Shown one piece after another: positions 13,115-25,530 of a stretch of DNA of 64,000 bases (position 1 is the first letter of the stretch; every line of letters starts with the position of its first letter). Origin of the DNA: Neostapfia colusana (Eukaryota > Streptophyta > Magnoliopsida > Poales > Poaceae); assembly GCA_030760725.1 (NCBI GenBank), contig JASWHV010000008.1:46882057-46946056 (forward strand), written 5' to 3'. The position numbers and the translations under genes are program-made. The notes beneath the pieces were generated by a model. It did not search any database. It saw only the letters and a list, made by a program, of their open reading frames with translations, and was not told the DNA's origin.

Positions 13115-14820
13115 CGCATTGGTAATAGCGCACGGAATAAGGATCGTATTGCGACAAAAACTTAGGATACGGTGAGGAAACGGTGATAGGCCCACATAAG
13201 GACCATAGTGGTATAGTTACTTAAGTGGCATGACTAACATACTTGTTAAAATTCTGAACTTTGACTATGTAACGACGCACCTAGGTTCAAGTAAGAATGG
13301 TAAGGAGCGCCACCAAAAGCAGGTCAATTTCGGTTAGCTCCCCTGACGAGGAATGTGGTTCAGGGAAAGGTCTCACAGCTTGGTGTGAGACGTTAATATG
13401 AAACTCTTGGACTCTTCATGTTCCTGAGTTCATATGAAACGCTGATCCCTAGTGTGCATTAGGCAAGTAAGTGGAGACCCCATCGTGTGGTCAGTAACGC
13501 GATAGTGTGTTCGTCTGGAAATAGCCCACGGGGACATACGCAGCGCTTGCCATCGGCGTGCCCTGCAGGGCAGTAGATGGTATTCGCTGGGTTGATAACA
13601 TTCCCAACCGTGACGACCCATTCATGAGATACTCGGGTTCCCCGTCGTGTGGTGTTAAAACATGATCACGTACCTTGAGACATGGCTTAACTCAAGGACA
13701 TCCGTATGACAATGATACGGGCGTTTGTATTTGCATTCAAATATGGAACTGTCTGAAATGAAACAACCTTTGAGTGCACCACTATTGAGTGTTCTTCTGC
13801 AGGTACTAACTACGTACGTATCCCGTGTAGTACACGTGTGCGAGAGACCGTCTTAGTGCCACTGATAAGTATGTATATGCCGGTTTAATCCAGTTAGGAT
13901 TTTCTTTGCTGAGGCAACGTAGTACCGACATGAGTCTTACGGTGCATCGACACCGTACTAAATATATAATCCTCTTCCCCTGTGAAGAAATGATTCATGA
14001 ACTAACTTTCAACTAAAAATGGAAGTTTGAAACAAATATTATTTACTGAACTCTTATTTTGAGCTAAGATTCAAATGAGAGCATAACTAGGTTTCAAAGA
14101 TATCAAAAACAGAGTGCTCTGTTTCTGGCAGGAATTCTTGCTGGATTTTAACGGAGCATAACTCTGAGTAGATTTAACCAATTAAGGTGTATGATACAGT
14201 TCTGGAAATATTTTTAAGTGCTCTACAACTTCTTGGTAGACCTCCAGAGAAAAATCACACGTTAAGTTGGTGAAAAGTCCAGTTGAAGGCAAACTGTTGA
14301 GAACCAGGACAGTAGGAAAAAAAAACCTCTCTGGACCTTTCTGTTTTTAAGCCATAACTTCCTGTAGAAAGATCCTTAAGGATCCTATGATACACCATTT
14401 TTGTAGTTCAAAGCTTGTTCAGATTCTTATTGTATTTGCATATACAACTGTGATAAAGATAGCCACATACAAAGGAGATGCTGGCAAATTTTATCCAAGA
14501 ATTCTGTCAACTTTGAGCAATCATAACTTTTGATCCAGAGATGATTTAGAGGCATATAAGTACTCGTTGGAAAGATACTGAAGTTTTTGGAAACTTTATT
14601 ATTGGACTCGAGTCATGAATCTGTAGTTAACTTGAGTAAATTTTGGAGTTTGTGTGAACTGGTCAGGGTAGTTCAGCTGATTAGTTTAGCGTACTTAAGA
14701 TTTGTTTAAACATGAATGTGGTTATGCTTTCATAAAGTTCATGACATGTTCATGTTTTACTTATATTTACTTACTACTGAGATAGAATTTTGATTGACTC
14801 AAAATTTTGTTTCGTGCAGT
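13115..14820 (+). other. Untranslated leader of element C
   Basis: No credible coding frame is seen between the PBS and the gag ATG. The stretch is homologous to the leader of element B in the opposite orientation. It ends in a pyrimidine-rich run and GTGCAG one base before the gag ATG, which looks like a 3' splice site (14806-14819). Confidence 0.6.
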
Positions 14821-15642
14821 ATGGTACGCGCACACTCTCAAATGGAGCTTGGAGGTTCAAGTCAAGGTGGGAATGACTCGACTTCATCACAAGAGCCATC
14901 GCCAACCGGATTGGCTGAAATTATGGCGAAGATGAATGAAACTCTCCAACTCTTGTTCAGCAAGGCATAAATAGAGAAGCTCAGCATCACATGCCAACCC
15001 CGAGCACTTATCTGGATTTCTTGGCGACACAACCGCCTGTATTCTCCGAAGCGGCTGACCATTGTGAAGCAAATCACTGGTTACGTGTCATTGAGTCCAA
15101 GTTTGGGTTGATCCAATGTGATGACTTCTCGAAGACTCTATTTGCCGCTCAGCAGCTTCACGGCTTTGCTGGAGCATGGTGGGCAGAATAACTTGCTGTC
15201 CAACCAGCAGGGCATCGTGTCACATGGGCGGAGTTCCAGGATGCATTTCGTGCTTGTTTCATTCCTGCGGGCATAATGCAAACAAGTCATGATGAATTCT
15301 GGAATCTAAAGCAAGGTGACAGGAGTGTTATTGAGTATGCGAAGGAATTCAATCGCTTAGCTCAATATGTCCCTGACTATGTGGAAATCACCATCCATGA
15401 GGGGTTATCATTTTTACCGAGGGCTGACTGCTAGGCTGCGATGTGAGTTGGCTCAAGTTAGCCAAGAGAATTTTGATGAGTTGTTTAGCTGTGCTATCAC
15501 TCAGGAATATTATTTCAATCTCCACCTTAAAGAAAAGAGGGAGAGGGACTCATCACAGGATGAATGCAATTATCTGCCTCGGAAGTATCGGTTGGTAGTC
15601 CGTTCACCTTCCTGTCAAGAGGTTTCACAAGAAGTGCAGTAA
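14821..15642 (+). pseudogene. gag: gag of element C, broken
   Basis: This is the structural (capsid-like) gene of the gypsy element. The ATG at 14821 opens a frame starting MVRAHS that closes after about 49 codons. Homology then continues in another frame through PSTYLDFLATQPPVF, a typical start of the plant gypsy retrotransposon-gag domain, and LHGFAGAWW. An in-frame TAA at 15189-15191 follows, then the conserved WAEFQDAF...YAKEFNRLAQYVP segment, and a second frameshift near 15410 before a segment rich in Arg, Cys and Glu. A TAA at 15640-15642 separates it from the Pro/Gln-rich linker that leads into protease. I see no intact CCHC zinc knuckle. At least two frameshifts and two stops make it a pseudogene. 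Confidence 0.8.
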
Positions 15643-16815
15643 TTCTGGGAGTGTGACGACTCTTCTACTTCCCAGAGGTTTTATTCACCTCCACCGCAGC
15701 AGCAACTTCTTTCTCATGCACCTCAGTATCAACAAGGTGCACCAGAGTGTTATTTCCCTCAAGAGGTTAATGATGATCAAGGTGATTTCTCAGCTGAACC
15801 AAGTGTTGTCCCACTTCATATTGACAATGAACTCAATGTCAATGAAGCAACTGAACCGAGCAGCAACATTATGTCTGTGGGTCCAGTTCCAAAGAGTGAT
15901 CTCGGACAGCAAAGAAAAGCTATGTGCAAGGTGGGAACGGTTAATTATGTGTCAGTCGATGATCTGCCAAAGGGAGGACCTGTTCTTGCCAGCAGGTTCA
16001 CCTTAAATGACAAGCCGGTTGCCATTTTATTCGACTCTGGTGCAACACATAACTTCATTAGCAGGGCGACGGTGATCCGGGATCAGATTTCCACAACTAT
16101 CACAAAAGGTCCTTACCTTATTCATTCGCCAGGTGGAGACATATCGACTAATGAAGTCGTTTCTCGAGCACCACTTTGTTTGGGTGGAAAAATTTATCCT
16201 ACCACCCTCATTATTCTCGAAGACCAAGGAATCAATGCCATATTGGGAATATCATGGTTGACCTTCCATAAGCCTGTTCTGGACATCGAGAACAGGAGTG
16301 TTCACTTGGACTCTCCACTTCACTGGCGTCAAACATTGTATCTCGACAAAGCGGTTTCCAAAGACTCTGAAGTATGTAATGCCGAGGCTTGCAAGTTAGA
16401 AGACATTCCTGTAGTCCGTGAATATCCGGACGTGTTTCCCGAAGATCTTCCAGGCTTACCACCTGAGCACGAGGTGGAATTCAAAATAGAGTTAATACCG
16501 GGAGCCACACCGATCTCTCGGAGACCATACAAAATGGCTCCGAATGAACTAGCAGAACTGAAGGAGCAACTCAAAGATCTGATGGAAAAGGGGTTCATTC
16601 GTCCAAGTTCATCATCATGGGGTTTCTCGGCTTTATTTGTGAAGAAGAAGGATGAGACGCTAAGGCTATGCGTCGATTATCGTACTTTAAATGCTGTGAC
16701 AATAAAGAACAAGTATCCACTACCAAGAATTGATATTCTCTTCGATCAGCTAGTGGGTGCTAAAGTCTTCTCCAAGATGGACTTAAGGTCGGGATATCAT
16801 CAAATCAAGATTTGA
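15643..16815 (+). pseudogene. pol: pol of element C: linker, protease and N-terminal reverse transcriptase
   Basis: The frame runs open from 15643 to a TGA at 16813-16815. A linker rich in Gln, Pro and acidic residues is followed by an aspartic protease with the active-site triad in FDSGATH (Asp codon at 16033). The RT N terminus follows, with PISRRPYKMAP, SSWGFSALFVKKKD and LRLCVDYRTLNA. Protease processes the polyprotein and RT copies genomic RNA inside the virus-like particle. The TGA falls between the conserved RT blocks LRSGYHQIKI and AEDIPKTAF, so it truncates the enzyme. It could be a C-to-T change at a methylated CpG, which is inference. Confidence 0.88.
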
Positions 16816-18492
16816 GCGGAAGATATCCCGAAGACAGCATTCTCGACAAGATATGGGCTCTATGAGTATCTTGTCATGTCATTTGGGTTGACCAATGCTC
16901 CGGCTCACTTTATGTACCTTATGAACTCGGTATTCATGCCGGAGCTGGATCAATTCGTCGTGGTATTCATCGACGACATCTTGGTCTATCCAAAATCTGA
17001 AGAGGAACACACTAAACATTTGCATATTGTGCTTCAACGCTTGAGAGATCACAAACTCTATGCAAAGTTTAGTAAATGTGAATTCTGGATCAACCAAGTG
17101 CCGTTTCTTGGACATATTATTTCAGTGGAAGGCATTGCTGTTGATCCAAGCAAGATTGAACAAGTGCTGAAATGGAAGTCTCCAACATCAGTCCATGAAA
17201 TTCGTAGCTTCTTAGATTTGGCGGGATATTATCAGAGGTTCATCCCGGGCTTCTCAAAAATCTCCAAACCTATGACAGAGCTACTGAAAAAGGGCATCAA
17301 ATATGATTGGAGCAAGCCATGTGAGGAAGCCTTTCAAGCGTTGGTGAAACACCTCACAACAGCCTCGGTTCTAGCTCAACCGGATACAACCAAGCCTTTT
17401 GATATTTATTGTGATGCGTCCGGCATCGGGCTTGGTTCTGTACTCATGCAAGGAGGACGTGTGGTCGCATATGGATCACAGCAATTATGGAATCATGAGC
17501 AACATTATCCAACTCATGATCTCGAGCTTGTTGCCGTGGTATTAGCTTTGAAGATGTGGAGACATTACCTATTGGAAAATCTGGTTCATCTCTACACCGA
17601 CCACAAAAGCTTGAAGTACATATTCACTCAAAAAGAGTTGAATATGCGGCAACGGCGATGGTTGGAGCTGATCAAGGACTATGAGATTGAAATTCATTAT
17701 CATCCGGGCAAGGAAAATGTGGTTGCCGATGCGCTCAGCCGGAAGTCTCATATTCATAATCTGACCATTACCCCAATAGAAGAGGAAGAACCGAGTCTCT
17801 ACTTGGTTCCATATGGAGCTATCCATAATCTAGCTCTCATACCCACAATAAGAGAGGAGGTTATGAAAGATCAAAAGCAAGACAAGGGCATGACTCATAT
17901 CATAACGAGGTTGAAGAACGGGGAGATGAAATGTTTCCGGTTAGATGATGAAGATACCTTATGGTTCAAGGACCGGATAGTCGTACCACGTGATATGACG
18001 CTGCGGAAGAAAATTTTGGATGAGGCTCACTTATCCAAATCTTCTATTCATCCTGGCAGCAACAAAATGTATCAAGACCTCCGGAAGAAGTTTTGGTGGA
18101 CATGTATGAAACGTGAAGTTGCCAAGTACGTTTCAGAATGTGATATGTGTCGAAGAGTTAAGGCCGTACATGTGAAGAAGTCGGGCCTGTTGCAACCGCT
18201 ACAAATACCAGCATGGAAGTGGGAAGACTTGAGTATGGATTTCATCGTTGGGTTGCCGATGACCTCCCACCACCATGATTCAATTTGGGTAATCGTTGAC
18301 CGATTAACCAAGTCAGCACGTTTCATTCCGGTGCATACCAACTACAGCGCCAAGCAATATGCGGAGTTGTACATAGCACGAATCTTATGCTTGCATGGAG
18401 TTCCCCATACCATTGTCTCTGACAGAGGATCGCTGTTCGTATACCATTTCTGGGAACAGCTACATGCATCCTTGGGGACAAAATTGATTTGA
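16816..18492 (+). pseudogene. pol: pol of element C: RT catalytic half, RNase H and integrase
   Basis: The frame continues in phase after the TGA. The RT catalytic box is FIDDI (16966-16980), where Phe replaces the usual Tyr. Thumb and connection follow, then RNase H (DASGIGLGSVL near 17411, YTDHKSLKYI, HYHPGKENVVADALSR near 17695). Integrase starts with an HHCC zinc finger (IHPG, CDMC near 18142) and the catalytic core (first Asp in MDFIVGLP, second in TIVSDRG). A TGA at 18490-18492 stops the frame just before the motif carrying the catalytic Glu. About 560 codons lie between the two TGA codons. RT, RNase H and integrase would make and insert the cDNA, but the stops prevent a complete product. 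Confidence 0.9.
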
Positions 18493-19287
18493 AGCTCGGC
18501 GTATCACCCTCAAACCGATGGGCAAACTGAGAGGGTGAATCAAATACTTGAAGATATGCTAAGGGCGTGTGCCATCCACCACGGTAAGAGCTGGGATGAC
18601 CACTTACCGTTGGCGCAGTTCTCGTATAACAACGGTTATCAAACGAGCATAAAAATGGCACCTTATGAAGCTCTCTACGGCCAGAAGTGCCGCACACCAT
18701 TGAACTGGTGTGAATCCAGCGAGAGGGTTATTTACGGGATTGATCTCGTAAATGAAGCAGAAGAGCGAGTAAGGCTTATTCAAGCAAATCTTAAAGCCGC
18801 TCAGTCCAGACAAAAGAGCTATGCGGATAAGAGACGTCATCCTATGAATTTCCATGTTGGGGACCACGTATACCTCCGTGTATCTCCTATGAAGGGCATT
18901 CACCGGTTTGGAGTGAAAGGAAAATTACCTCCACGTTTTATCGGTCCCTTCGTCATCATTGAAAGATGTGGACCTGTGGCATATCGTTTGGAGCTACCGG
19001 CAGCTTTAGACGAAGTTCATAATGTCTTCCACATATCTCAGTTGCGGAAGTGTTTGAAAGTTTCAATGGAGATTCTCATGGGAGACATAGCAGATTTGAA
19101 GCCGGACCTCACTTATGTTGAACATCCAACCCGGATAATTGATGAAAAGACTCGCGAGACCCGAAACCGGACGCTGCGATTTTTCAAGGTGCTATGGGAA
19201 AATCACACGTCCGACGAAGCTACATGGGAAAGCGAGGAATATTTACAACGCAGTCATACAGAGTTGTTAGAGGCTGATGTTCAGTAG
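18493..19287 (+). pseudogene. pol: pol of element C: integrase C terminus with chromodomain
   Basis: In phase after the second TGA, the frame carries the third integrase catalytic motif (HPQTDGQTERVNQ), the GPY/F-like region (FIGPFVIIERCGPVAYRL) and a C-terminal chromodomain of about 45 residues (IIDEKTRETRNRTLRFF, then ATWESEEYL, about 19130-19275). In chromoviruses this domain binds histone marks and steers integration into heterochromatin, as known from the Tekay, CRM, Reina and Galadriel lineages. The frame ends with TAG at 19285-19287, about 50 bases before the polypurine tract. The in-phase TGA upstream separates it from the rest of integrase. Confidence 0.9.
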
Positions 19288-19339
19288 TCGTCCTCCCCGC
19301 ATTGTTCTTAATCATGAATCTCGGGACGAGATTCTTTTT

Positions 19340-19352
19340 AAGGGGGGAGGAA
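19340..19352 (+). other. Polypurine tract of element C
   Basis: A run of A and G (AAGGGGGGAGGAA) sits directly before the TG of the 3' LTR. It is where plus-strand DNA synthesis would be primed. Confidence 0.85.
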
Positions 19353-22300
19353 TGTAAAAGTCCCAAAAACATGTAAATGGAAAACTTTAGTGAGGAATAA
19401 AGTTGAGTTTAAATCCAAGAAATGGTACTTGCAAAAACTTTTGTTAATCATATAAGTGTTGGCATGTACAATAGGACTTTAAATTCAGTTGGAACTAAAG
19501 GGTTCACTTCAAAGAGAAGAAGGCCATTTCCAAAAAAAAAAGGAAATTCAAACTGTTGTTTAAAAAGTTATATTTGCAATGGCCAACTCAAAAATCAGAG
19601 GGGCATATTTGAATTCTCCTGGACCAAATTATGAGGAAGACAAATTTTGAGAAAATTTGGAGGTGCTTTGATATGTATATCAAAGATACTTGTGAATTTC
19701 ATTGAAATTTGAATTCAAATTTGAAACTGAGGTAAACTTTTCAATTTGCCAAATGGGATTTCAAATTTGAGCTCCACATGACTGAAATTTGCAGTATGCC
19801 AAAACTTGGAGATCTTTTGGAAGAGAGGAGATGTGGGACCCATTGTCATTGAGAGGGGGGAATGACTTACTGCCTAAGTTTCAGCTCTCTGTTTATCGGT
19901 TCACACCTGAGCTGCCGAGCGAGCACCAGGCGCCACCGAGAGCAAAACTTCTGCCACCTCCTCACCGAATTAGCAGCGCTGGAGAGCTGCTCGTGGCTCC
20001 CTTACCCCTCGGCGTGATCCGTTCCCAGGGACCGAGCCACAGTACGTGCTTTTCCCCTCGCGCAAGAACGGAAATCGGCAGTTCGCCGGCGCCTCTGAAA
20101 CACAGCCGGGAACCGGGGAAACTTCGTGTTCACCTTCACTCCGAGCTGCAACACAGCAGGGCGCACTGGTCCTCCTCTCTCTCAGCACAAGAACAGCCCG
20201 AGTTACGGGTCTCCTAGCCGAGGAACAGCTCCTCCACGGCGACTTGAAACAAGACCGACGTCGGGCTCTCGTGGGCAGATCACCACCGTGGGTTTCACGC
20301 TCAAGCAACGACGCTCAGAGGTGCGCCGTACCACCGTGGTGCTTCTCCCCAGAGCTCAGCTCAAACGGTGATCCCTAGCGACCGAATTCGAAGTTTTTCT
20401 TCCGGAGCACGACAACGGACCCTCTGGTAAGGATCTCTAAAATTCGCGCTTAATTCGCACTTAGAGTTCACCAAATCGTGCACAAATGATCTAGACTCGA
20501 TGGTGATCCGATCCCCTTCACAACCCTAGCTAGAAACCCCGTGTTGGCGGCTAATTTTGAGCTTTCCGATCGGCAGCCATGGCGGGGATGCGCGGGCGCA
20601 CGGTAACAACCGGATTGCCGCCGTTTACGAGCCAAGTTGAGGCCTTGCCGAGCTAGCCTGACCTCCACTGATTCTGTAGAGTGAGTTCTCCGAACCTTTG
20701 GCGGGCTAGGATGCTCGGACAGCGGTGCCGAAGCTTCACCGAAGCCTTTGCACGCTGCCGACCTAGTTCCGGGCTTCTAGAGCTTGTGCCGACACCATAG
20801 ATCAGTTGCCCATCCCCAAAAACACCCAGGCGGCGAAGAGCGAGCCGAGAGGTGGCCGGGAATCCGACTCCGGCGAGCTCCGGTGGGCTTCCGGCGAGGG
20901 GGCAGCGCGGGAGGGAAAACGGCCCGAGGAGGAAGAAGGTCGGGTGGGTCCCGCATGTCAGTGGCGAAAAGTTTAAATTCCTGATCGGCTGCGGCTCCGG
21001 GATCCCCTGGGGCGACGCGGGAAGGGTTCTGTGGCCCCGTGTGGCTCAGTTCCAGCAGTTGACACGTCTGTGATGGACCCACGGTCAGAGTTTGAACATT
21101 TCCCGATTTATTTGGATTTCCAGATTCAGTTCAAACTTTAGAACCTCATAACTTTTGCTAGGAAGCTCCAAATTTAGTGATTCAAATTGGGTTGGATTCA
21201 TTATGGAATGCTCTACCCAAATATGCAACCCAATTTTCGTGAAAACCAATAGAAAATTCTGGGAAATTCTTTAAAACTTTTAAGCAAAGAATTTTAAAGG
21301 GAGTTTGGTTCATCCAAAAATCTTCAAATTTTACCAGAATATTCTATAGGCTATTAGTGAACGCCTGTAAAAGTTTCATCTGATTTGGAGTTTATTTAGT
21401 CAGGGTAATTATGATTTCAACTTTCTGTATTCAAATGAATACAGAAACATTTTCAGGGAATTTCCAAAATTTGGAAATTCAGTTCTGGGCAGTTCTTAGC
21501 TCCAAAAATCCTAGAAAAATTCATGCATGCTCCCTGAGCTATGTCTGAAATTGTAGTTCACTTGAATTTGCATGAAAGTGCAAATTTATTCAGAACTAAT
21601 TCCTTTTTGCCTAAATACTTAGGGAATTGTTCTGAGTGATCTACTCAGTGAAAAATTCTAAGTTTTGGTCCAGAGGACTTTCTTGTGACAAGGAAGTCAT
21701 AAGAAAATTTTCAGCTCCATTGGAGCCCTGGATCAGTATGTTCTGTTCAACCTCATTAGTTGATCCCCATCCAAGTGATGAACTCCACTGATCACTTGAT
21801 CATAGTACTTTAACCCAAACCCAAACCACTAGCATCAGTGTCATTTTAAATTCTTAAACAGGGTTCCAGTTTTAAACTTGTCTTTATAACTTGTTAGCAA
21901 AAGTTTTATAATTAAACATGTATGCATATTAATAACGTGTAGTGATTAAATGTGGAAAGTGAAGAAGGAGAAGTTGAGCTTGGATCAAGGAGCAAGAAGG
22001 CAGTGATTGAGCTTGAAGTCATCAGCAACTAACGTTACAATTATCTGACTTTAGTCACCTGCAAAACCAAGCCAAGCTCCGGTTTGCATTTAAGTTGTTT
22101 TATAAAGTTTTTTCCTTTGTTCACTACTATGGGTCAAAGTTTGTATGTGCATTAGGTCAAGGATGTTTTATACTCCACTTGCATAACCAAAAAAGAACCC
22201 TGAGGTCAAGGGTAGAAAGGTGTCATCGCTGTAGAATAAGGCCGTGCTAAATAGGCTAGGACATCTGGTAGAAGACGAGTAGTTGGAATCTGCCCGCGTG

Positions 22301-23478
22301 CTTTGTTTCAGGATTACATAAGTGGTTGGGAAAGAGGCAAACTAAAGTTTACATTTTCTAAAGATGACACCAGGCAAGAGGGTAGGCAGTGACAAGATGT
22401 GGTCTTGGTCGAGTAGCTCTGCCTGTGTCGGTTAAGGACGATGTGTGTGCCGCATCCAGGAGCAAGTATTGAGTTGTGTACCGGATGCTTACTGCTATAT
22501 GGGAACCAGGAAACCGATGTACCAGGTTAACTGGATTGTAGAGGCATACCACATCGTGTCGTTATACCTATGAGCCCGAGACAGTGCGACCGGTTCTACA
22601 GTCGAGTGTCCTGCGAAAGGTTGCCACATACGACGTAATGAAGGACGCAAGAGTTGGGTCTTCATAGGCGGGCGTATTTGTCGAGCTATCCGGGCAGTGT
22701 TTGATTCGAATCACCATCCCTCGTGGTTATTGAGTACCGCTTGCTCCCATGTTGTGACGTAGTAATCAAGTTGGGTGAAAACAATTTGCAAAAGTTTAAT
22801 TGCTGCTATGATTATGATAAATTGCATGAAAACCTTGTTTGAAGTAGAGAGAGAGAGCAAACTAAAGTTATTTTCTACCTTGGGACAAGTAACATTGGAA
22901 TGAAGCATTTCTTGTTTGATTGTGGAGTTCCAATGTTGAAGGGCGCAAGGTCATTACCATTATGGATAAAATCTGAAAGTTAAGGATGAACTCGTAGGCG
23001 AGTCTTTTTGCAACTTATATGGATAGGTCGTAAGTCCCTATAATGTAGAGGTTCATGTCTTAGGAAAGACGGTTAAGTCTTGCTGAGCCTTTGTGCTCAC
23101 TCTTGCTATATGAGTGGTTTTGTAGGTAAACTTCGACGCGATAAAGGAGGTTGTCTAGTGAGACTCGGAAACGTCCGAGTCGGGTAACACATGGAGGACC
23201 TAGCCGCTGCCATGTCTTCGTGTTGCTAGCGAGAGGAGTCCGTGGGCTGGACCTCTTCTCAAGTGCTTCTTAGATATTCGACGTGAGCTGTTTATAGACT
23301 TCCGCTCTAGCTAATTTATGTAAATTATTTTCAAAGAACATTTGTAAGCTTCCGCTTGATTTATGTAATACAGTTTTTCTTATATGTGTGCTGTTGGGTG
23401 CCGCATAACACGGCACCACCCAATGCGATTCCCGGGCGAGGTGCCCCGTCCCCGTGATCGGGACGGTGGGCCCCGTCA
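19353..23478 (+). repeat. 3' LTR of element C
   Basis: This 4126-base LTR runs from TGTAAAAGTCCC to GTCA. Its first 272 bases (19353-19624) have no counterpart in the 5' LTR, which is how the insertion point of element B was located. The remainder aligns over its length with 9304-13099. Confidence 0.85.
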
Positions 23479-23569
23479 GCATCTGCGTATAGTCTTGCAA
23501 ATGCTGCGGGATCACAAGCTATACGTGAAATTCAGCAAGTGTGAATTCTGGATATCGCAAGTACGTTTC
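23479..23569 (+). pseudogene. pol: Host gypsy element H, fragment 1: reverse transcriptase
   Basis: This 91-base stretch encodes LRIVLQMLRDHKLYVKFSKC and then EFWISQV, the RT segment just after the catalytic box, matching 17025-17105 in element C in the same order. It is bounded on the left by the 3' LTR of C and on the right by D. The coding continues without loss at 32670, so it is one gene split by D. Confidence 0.85.
23565..23569. repeat. Target site duplication of element D, left copy
   Basis: GTTTC occurs here and again at 32665-32669, exactly flanking D. The duplication and the reading frame that joins across it show that D inserted into H by normal integrase action. Confidence 0.9.
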
Positions 23570-24547
23570 TGTAGGATCGAAGAGCACGTGAAAAGCTACC
23601 AGAGGGGGGTGAATGGTAGATTAAAACTTTTCGCAGCGGAAACAACAAAAACCACTCAGCAAAAATCAATCGGTTAAAGAAACCATGTGTGCAAGTGTTT
23701 TCAAACGTGTTCAACCGTGACAAATCAAGTATAGAGGTAGAGAATCAAGTCACGGATCTAATGCAACAAGAATCACTTGAAAACACGAAGTAAAACTTGA
23801 GATACGTTCAAAACATTAAACGAAGATCAATCTGTTCTACCCGATATAAAACAGATCTGCAACGCTGCAAAGAAACTCGTTTATCTCAAAAACTACAGAT
23901 CCGAAGCTCGTGAAAATTTCACAGATGATAGATAATTTAGTTGTGAAGACAACCAAAAAATAATCACGTCAATCGGATCTGTAAAACTCGAGTTATGAAA
24001 GAAACACCAAAGCAACGTCGGTCTGTCCAGAAACTCGGCGAGAAAGACTTGACGAAAAACAAGTCGGACGAACAAGGCACAAAAGCTCCTCGAAACTATG
24101 AACTTTATTCAATAGAAACACAAGAGGAACAGCCCAAAGTTCTCTACCCACGAGAGCTCTGGCCTCCCTTGCTTTTATAGCCAGCCCTCAGGCTAAACAA
24201 TCCAATCTAGGACTCCTACTCCTAATTGGACTCGTATCCTAACTTACCATAACTGCTCAGGACTCTCCTATTCGCAGATAGAAGCAATCGTGAGACTTCC
24301 AAACACCTTAGGAACGTCCTAAACATTCCTAAAACAACTCAACTTCGTGCCTAGCACGAAATCCTATCATAACCACCTCGCAGGAGCTCTCCGGACCTTG
24401 CGTCGGACCTTGCCAACACTTGGCGGACCTAACAAAGAACTTGTCGGACCTTGCCACAGAAGAATGTTTTGGCAATATTCAAAACTTTGATGTTAATGCT
24501 AACTTTTATCCTAATTGCCAATGTATTCAGCACACATAGGTCTCACA
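23570..24547 (-). repeat. 3' LTR of element D, with an internal deletion
   Basis: This is 978 bases against 1624 for the other LTR. The two align up to about 24375, then bases equivalent to about 31849-32491 are missing, after which alignment resumes in the GTCCG-rich end. The breakpoint lies among short CTCGCAGGAGCTCTC-like repeats, so slippage or unequal recombination between them is likely. A TATA box (minus strand TATAAAAG) is at 24172-24179. Confidence 0.85.
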
Positions 24548-25530
24548 ATCTCCCCCTTGATGAATGCATTGGCAACACCAATTAAAATCTGAACATTGGC
24601 TTATGAAAAGTTTTGAAAAGCTTTGAAAACTCATTTCTCCCCCTTTATTAATTTCTCCCCATTTTTAAAATCAGAGAAGGAAGAAAGTGTATAACATATG
24701 CAAAGTGTAAAAAAATCTCTCCTTATACATATTTCTCCCACTTTGACAATGTATTCAGCAAGGTTCAAAAGAGAAATTTTTAAATGTTATGAGCATATTA
24801 TAACATATACATACAAAACAAAGCTCATCCAAGTCATACTATCAGGTTACTTACACTATCACATCAATGAGATACATAAAGTAGTGTAAGCCGTGCTAGA
24901 GATCAAATGTATTTTTCAGTTTAAGCAAGTCATGATCTCCCTTACTCAACTATTTCAAAACCTGAAAACATGACACTTGTTGCTGCATTTTTATTATTCA
25001 TAATCATTTAAGGCACGAAGTTGATCATATGATATTTGCAAGAGATTATATGCCGCATCAGCCTTATTCTAACCAACCAAGTCAAGCCTATGTCATTTGA
25101 CAATCAGAAGCTTAAGGACATGGTTTCAGTCATACATAATTCCTTCCAAGTTCATATCTTAGTGCAATGATAAGCAATCTCAAAAGAAGAAGTGCGATGC
25201 ATGCATATTCTCTTGATCTTTTCTCAACTTTTTATTTGAAAACTCATCATGTGAGCTGATCACTTGATTAATTTTTTATGATTAAAAGCACTTGTGAGAA
25301 CGCAACAAGTTCAAAACAGCAAGAAAGTTCGATCATGACCAGATTTAGTGTAAGTAATTATTCCAATTACTAGTCATGGCAAAAACTACAAAATGTATAA
25401 CATGAGTAATGTAGTAAGAACTTTCAGCCTGTAAAAGGAATCACAAAGTCATATATGTATGAAATACTATGCTCATATTATTTTAGTTTCAGATTCACAC
25501 ATAGACTTTCAAAGTTTCAAAAACTCCCCC
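24548..25530 (-). other. 3' untranslated region of element D with repeated polypurine tracts
   Basis: No coding frame is seen. On the minus strand, tracts of the form AAGGGGGAGA occur next to the LTR (24548-24557) and again near 24636 and 25527, with weaker ones near 24656 and 24737. The one touching the LTR is the likely polypurine tract. The region matches 56582-57567 in element G closely. Confidence 0.75.

Larger units (their letters stand above)
9304..23478 (+). mobile_element. Element C: Ty3/gypsy chromovirus, full internal region, decayed
   Basis: This 14.2-kb element has two LTRs of about 4 kb, a Met-tRNA PBS, a 1.7-kb leader, gag, a pol in the order protease-RT-RNase H-integrase, and a C-terminal chromodomain, followed by a polypurine tract. 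That order and the chromodomain define a chromovirus. The very long LTRs recall Tekay/Del-type elements, but that sub-lineage is inference. The first 272 bases of the 5' LTR are missing, displaced by element B. The right end joins a gypsy RT fragment (H), and the first flanking five bases, GCATC (23479-23483), are the expected TSD, whose partner lies left of the window. Several stops and frameshifts make it non-autonomous. Confidence 0.85.
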
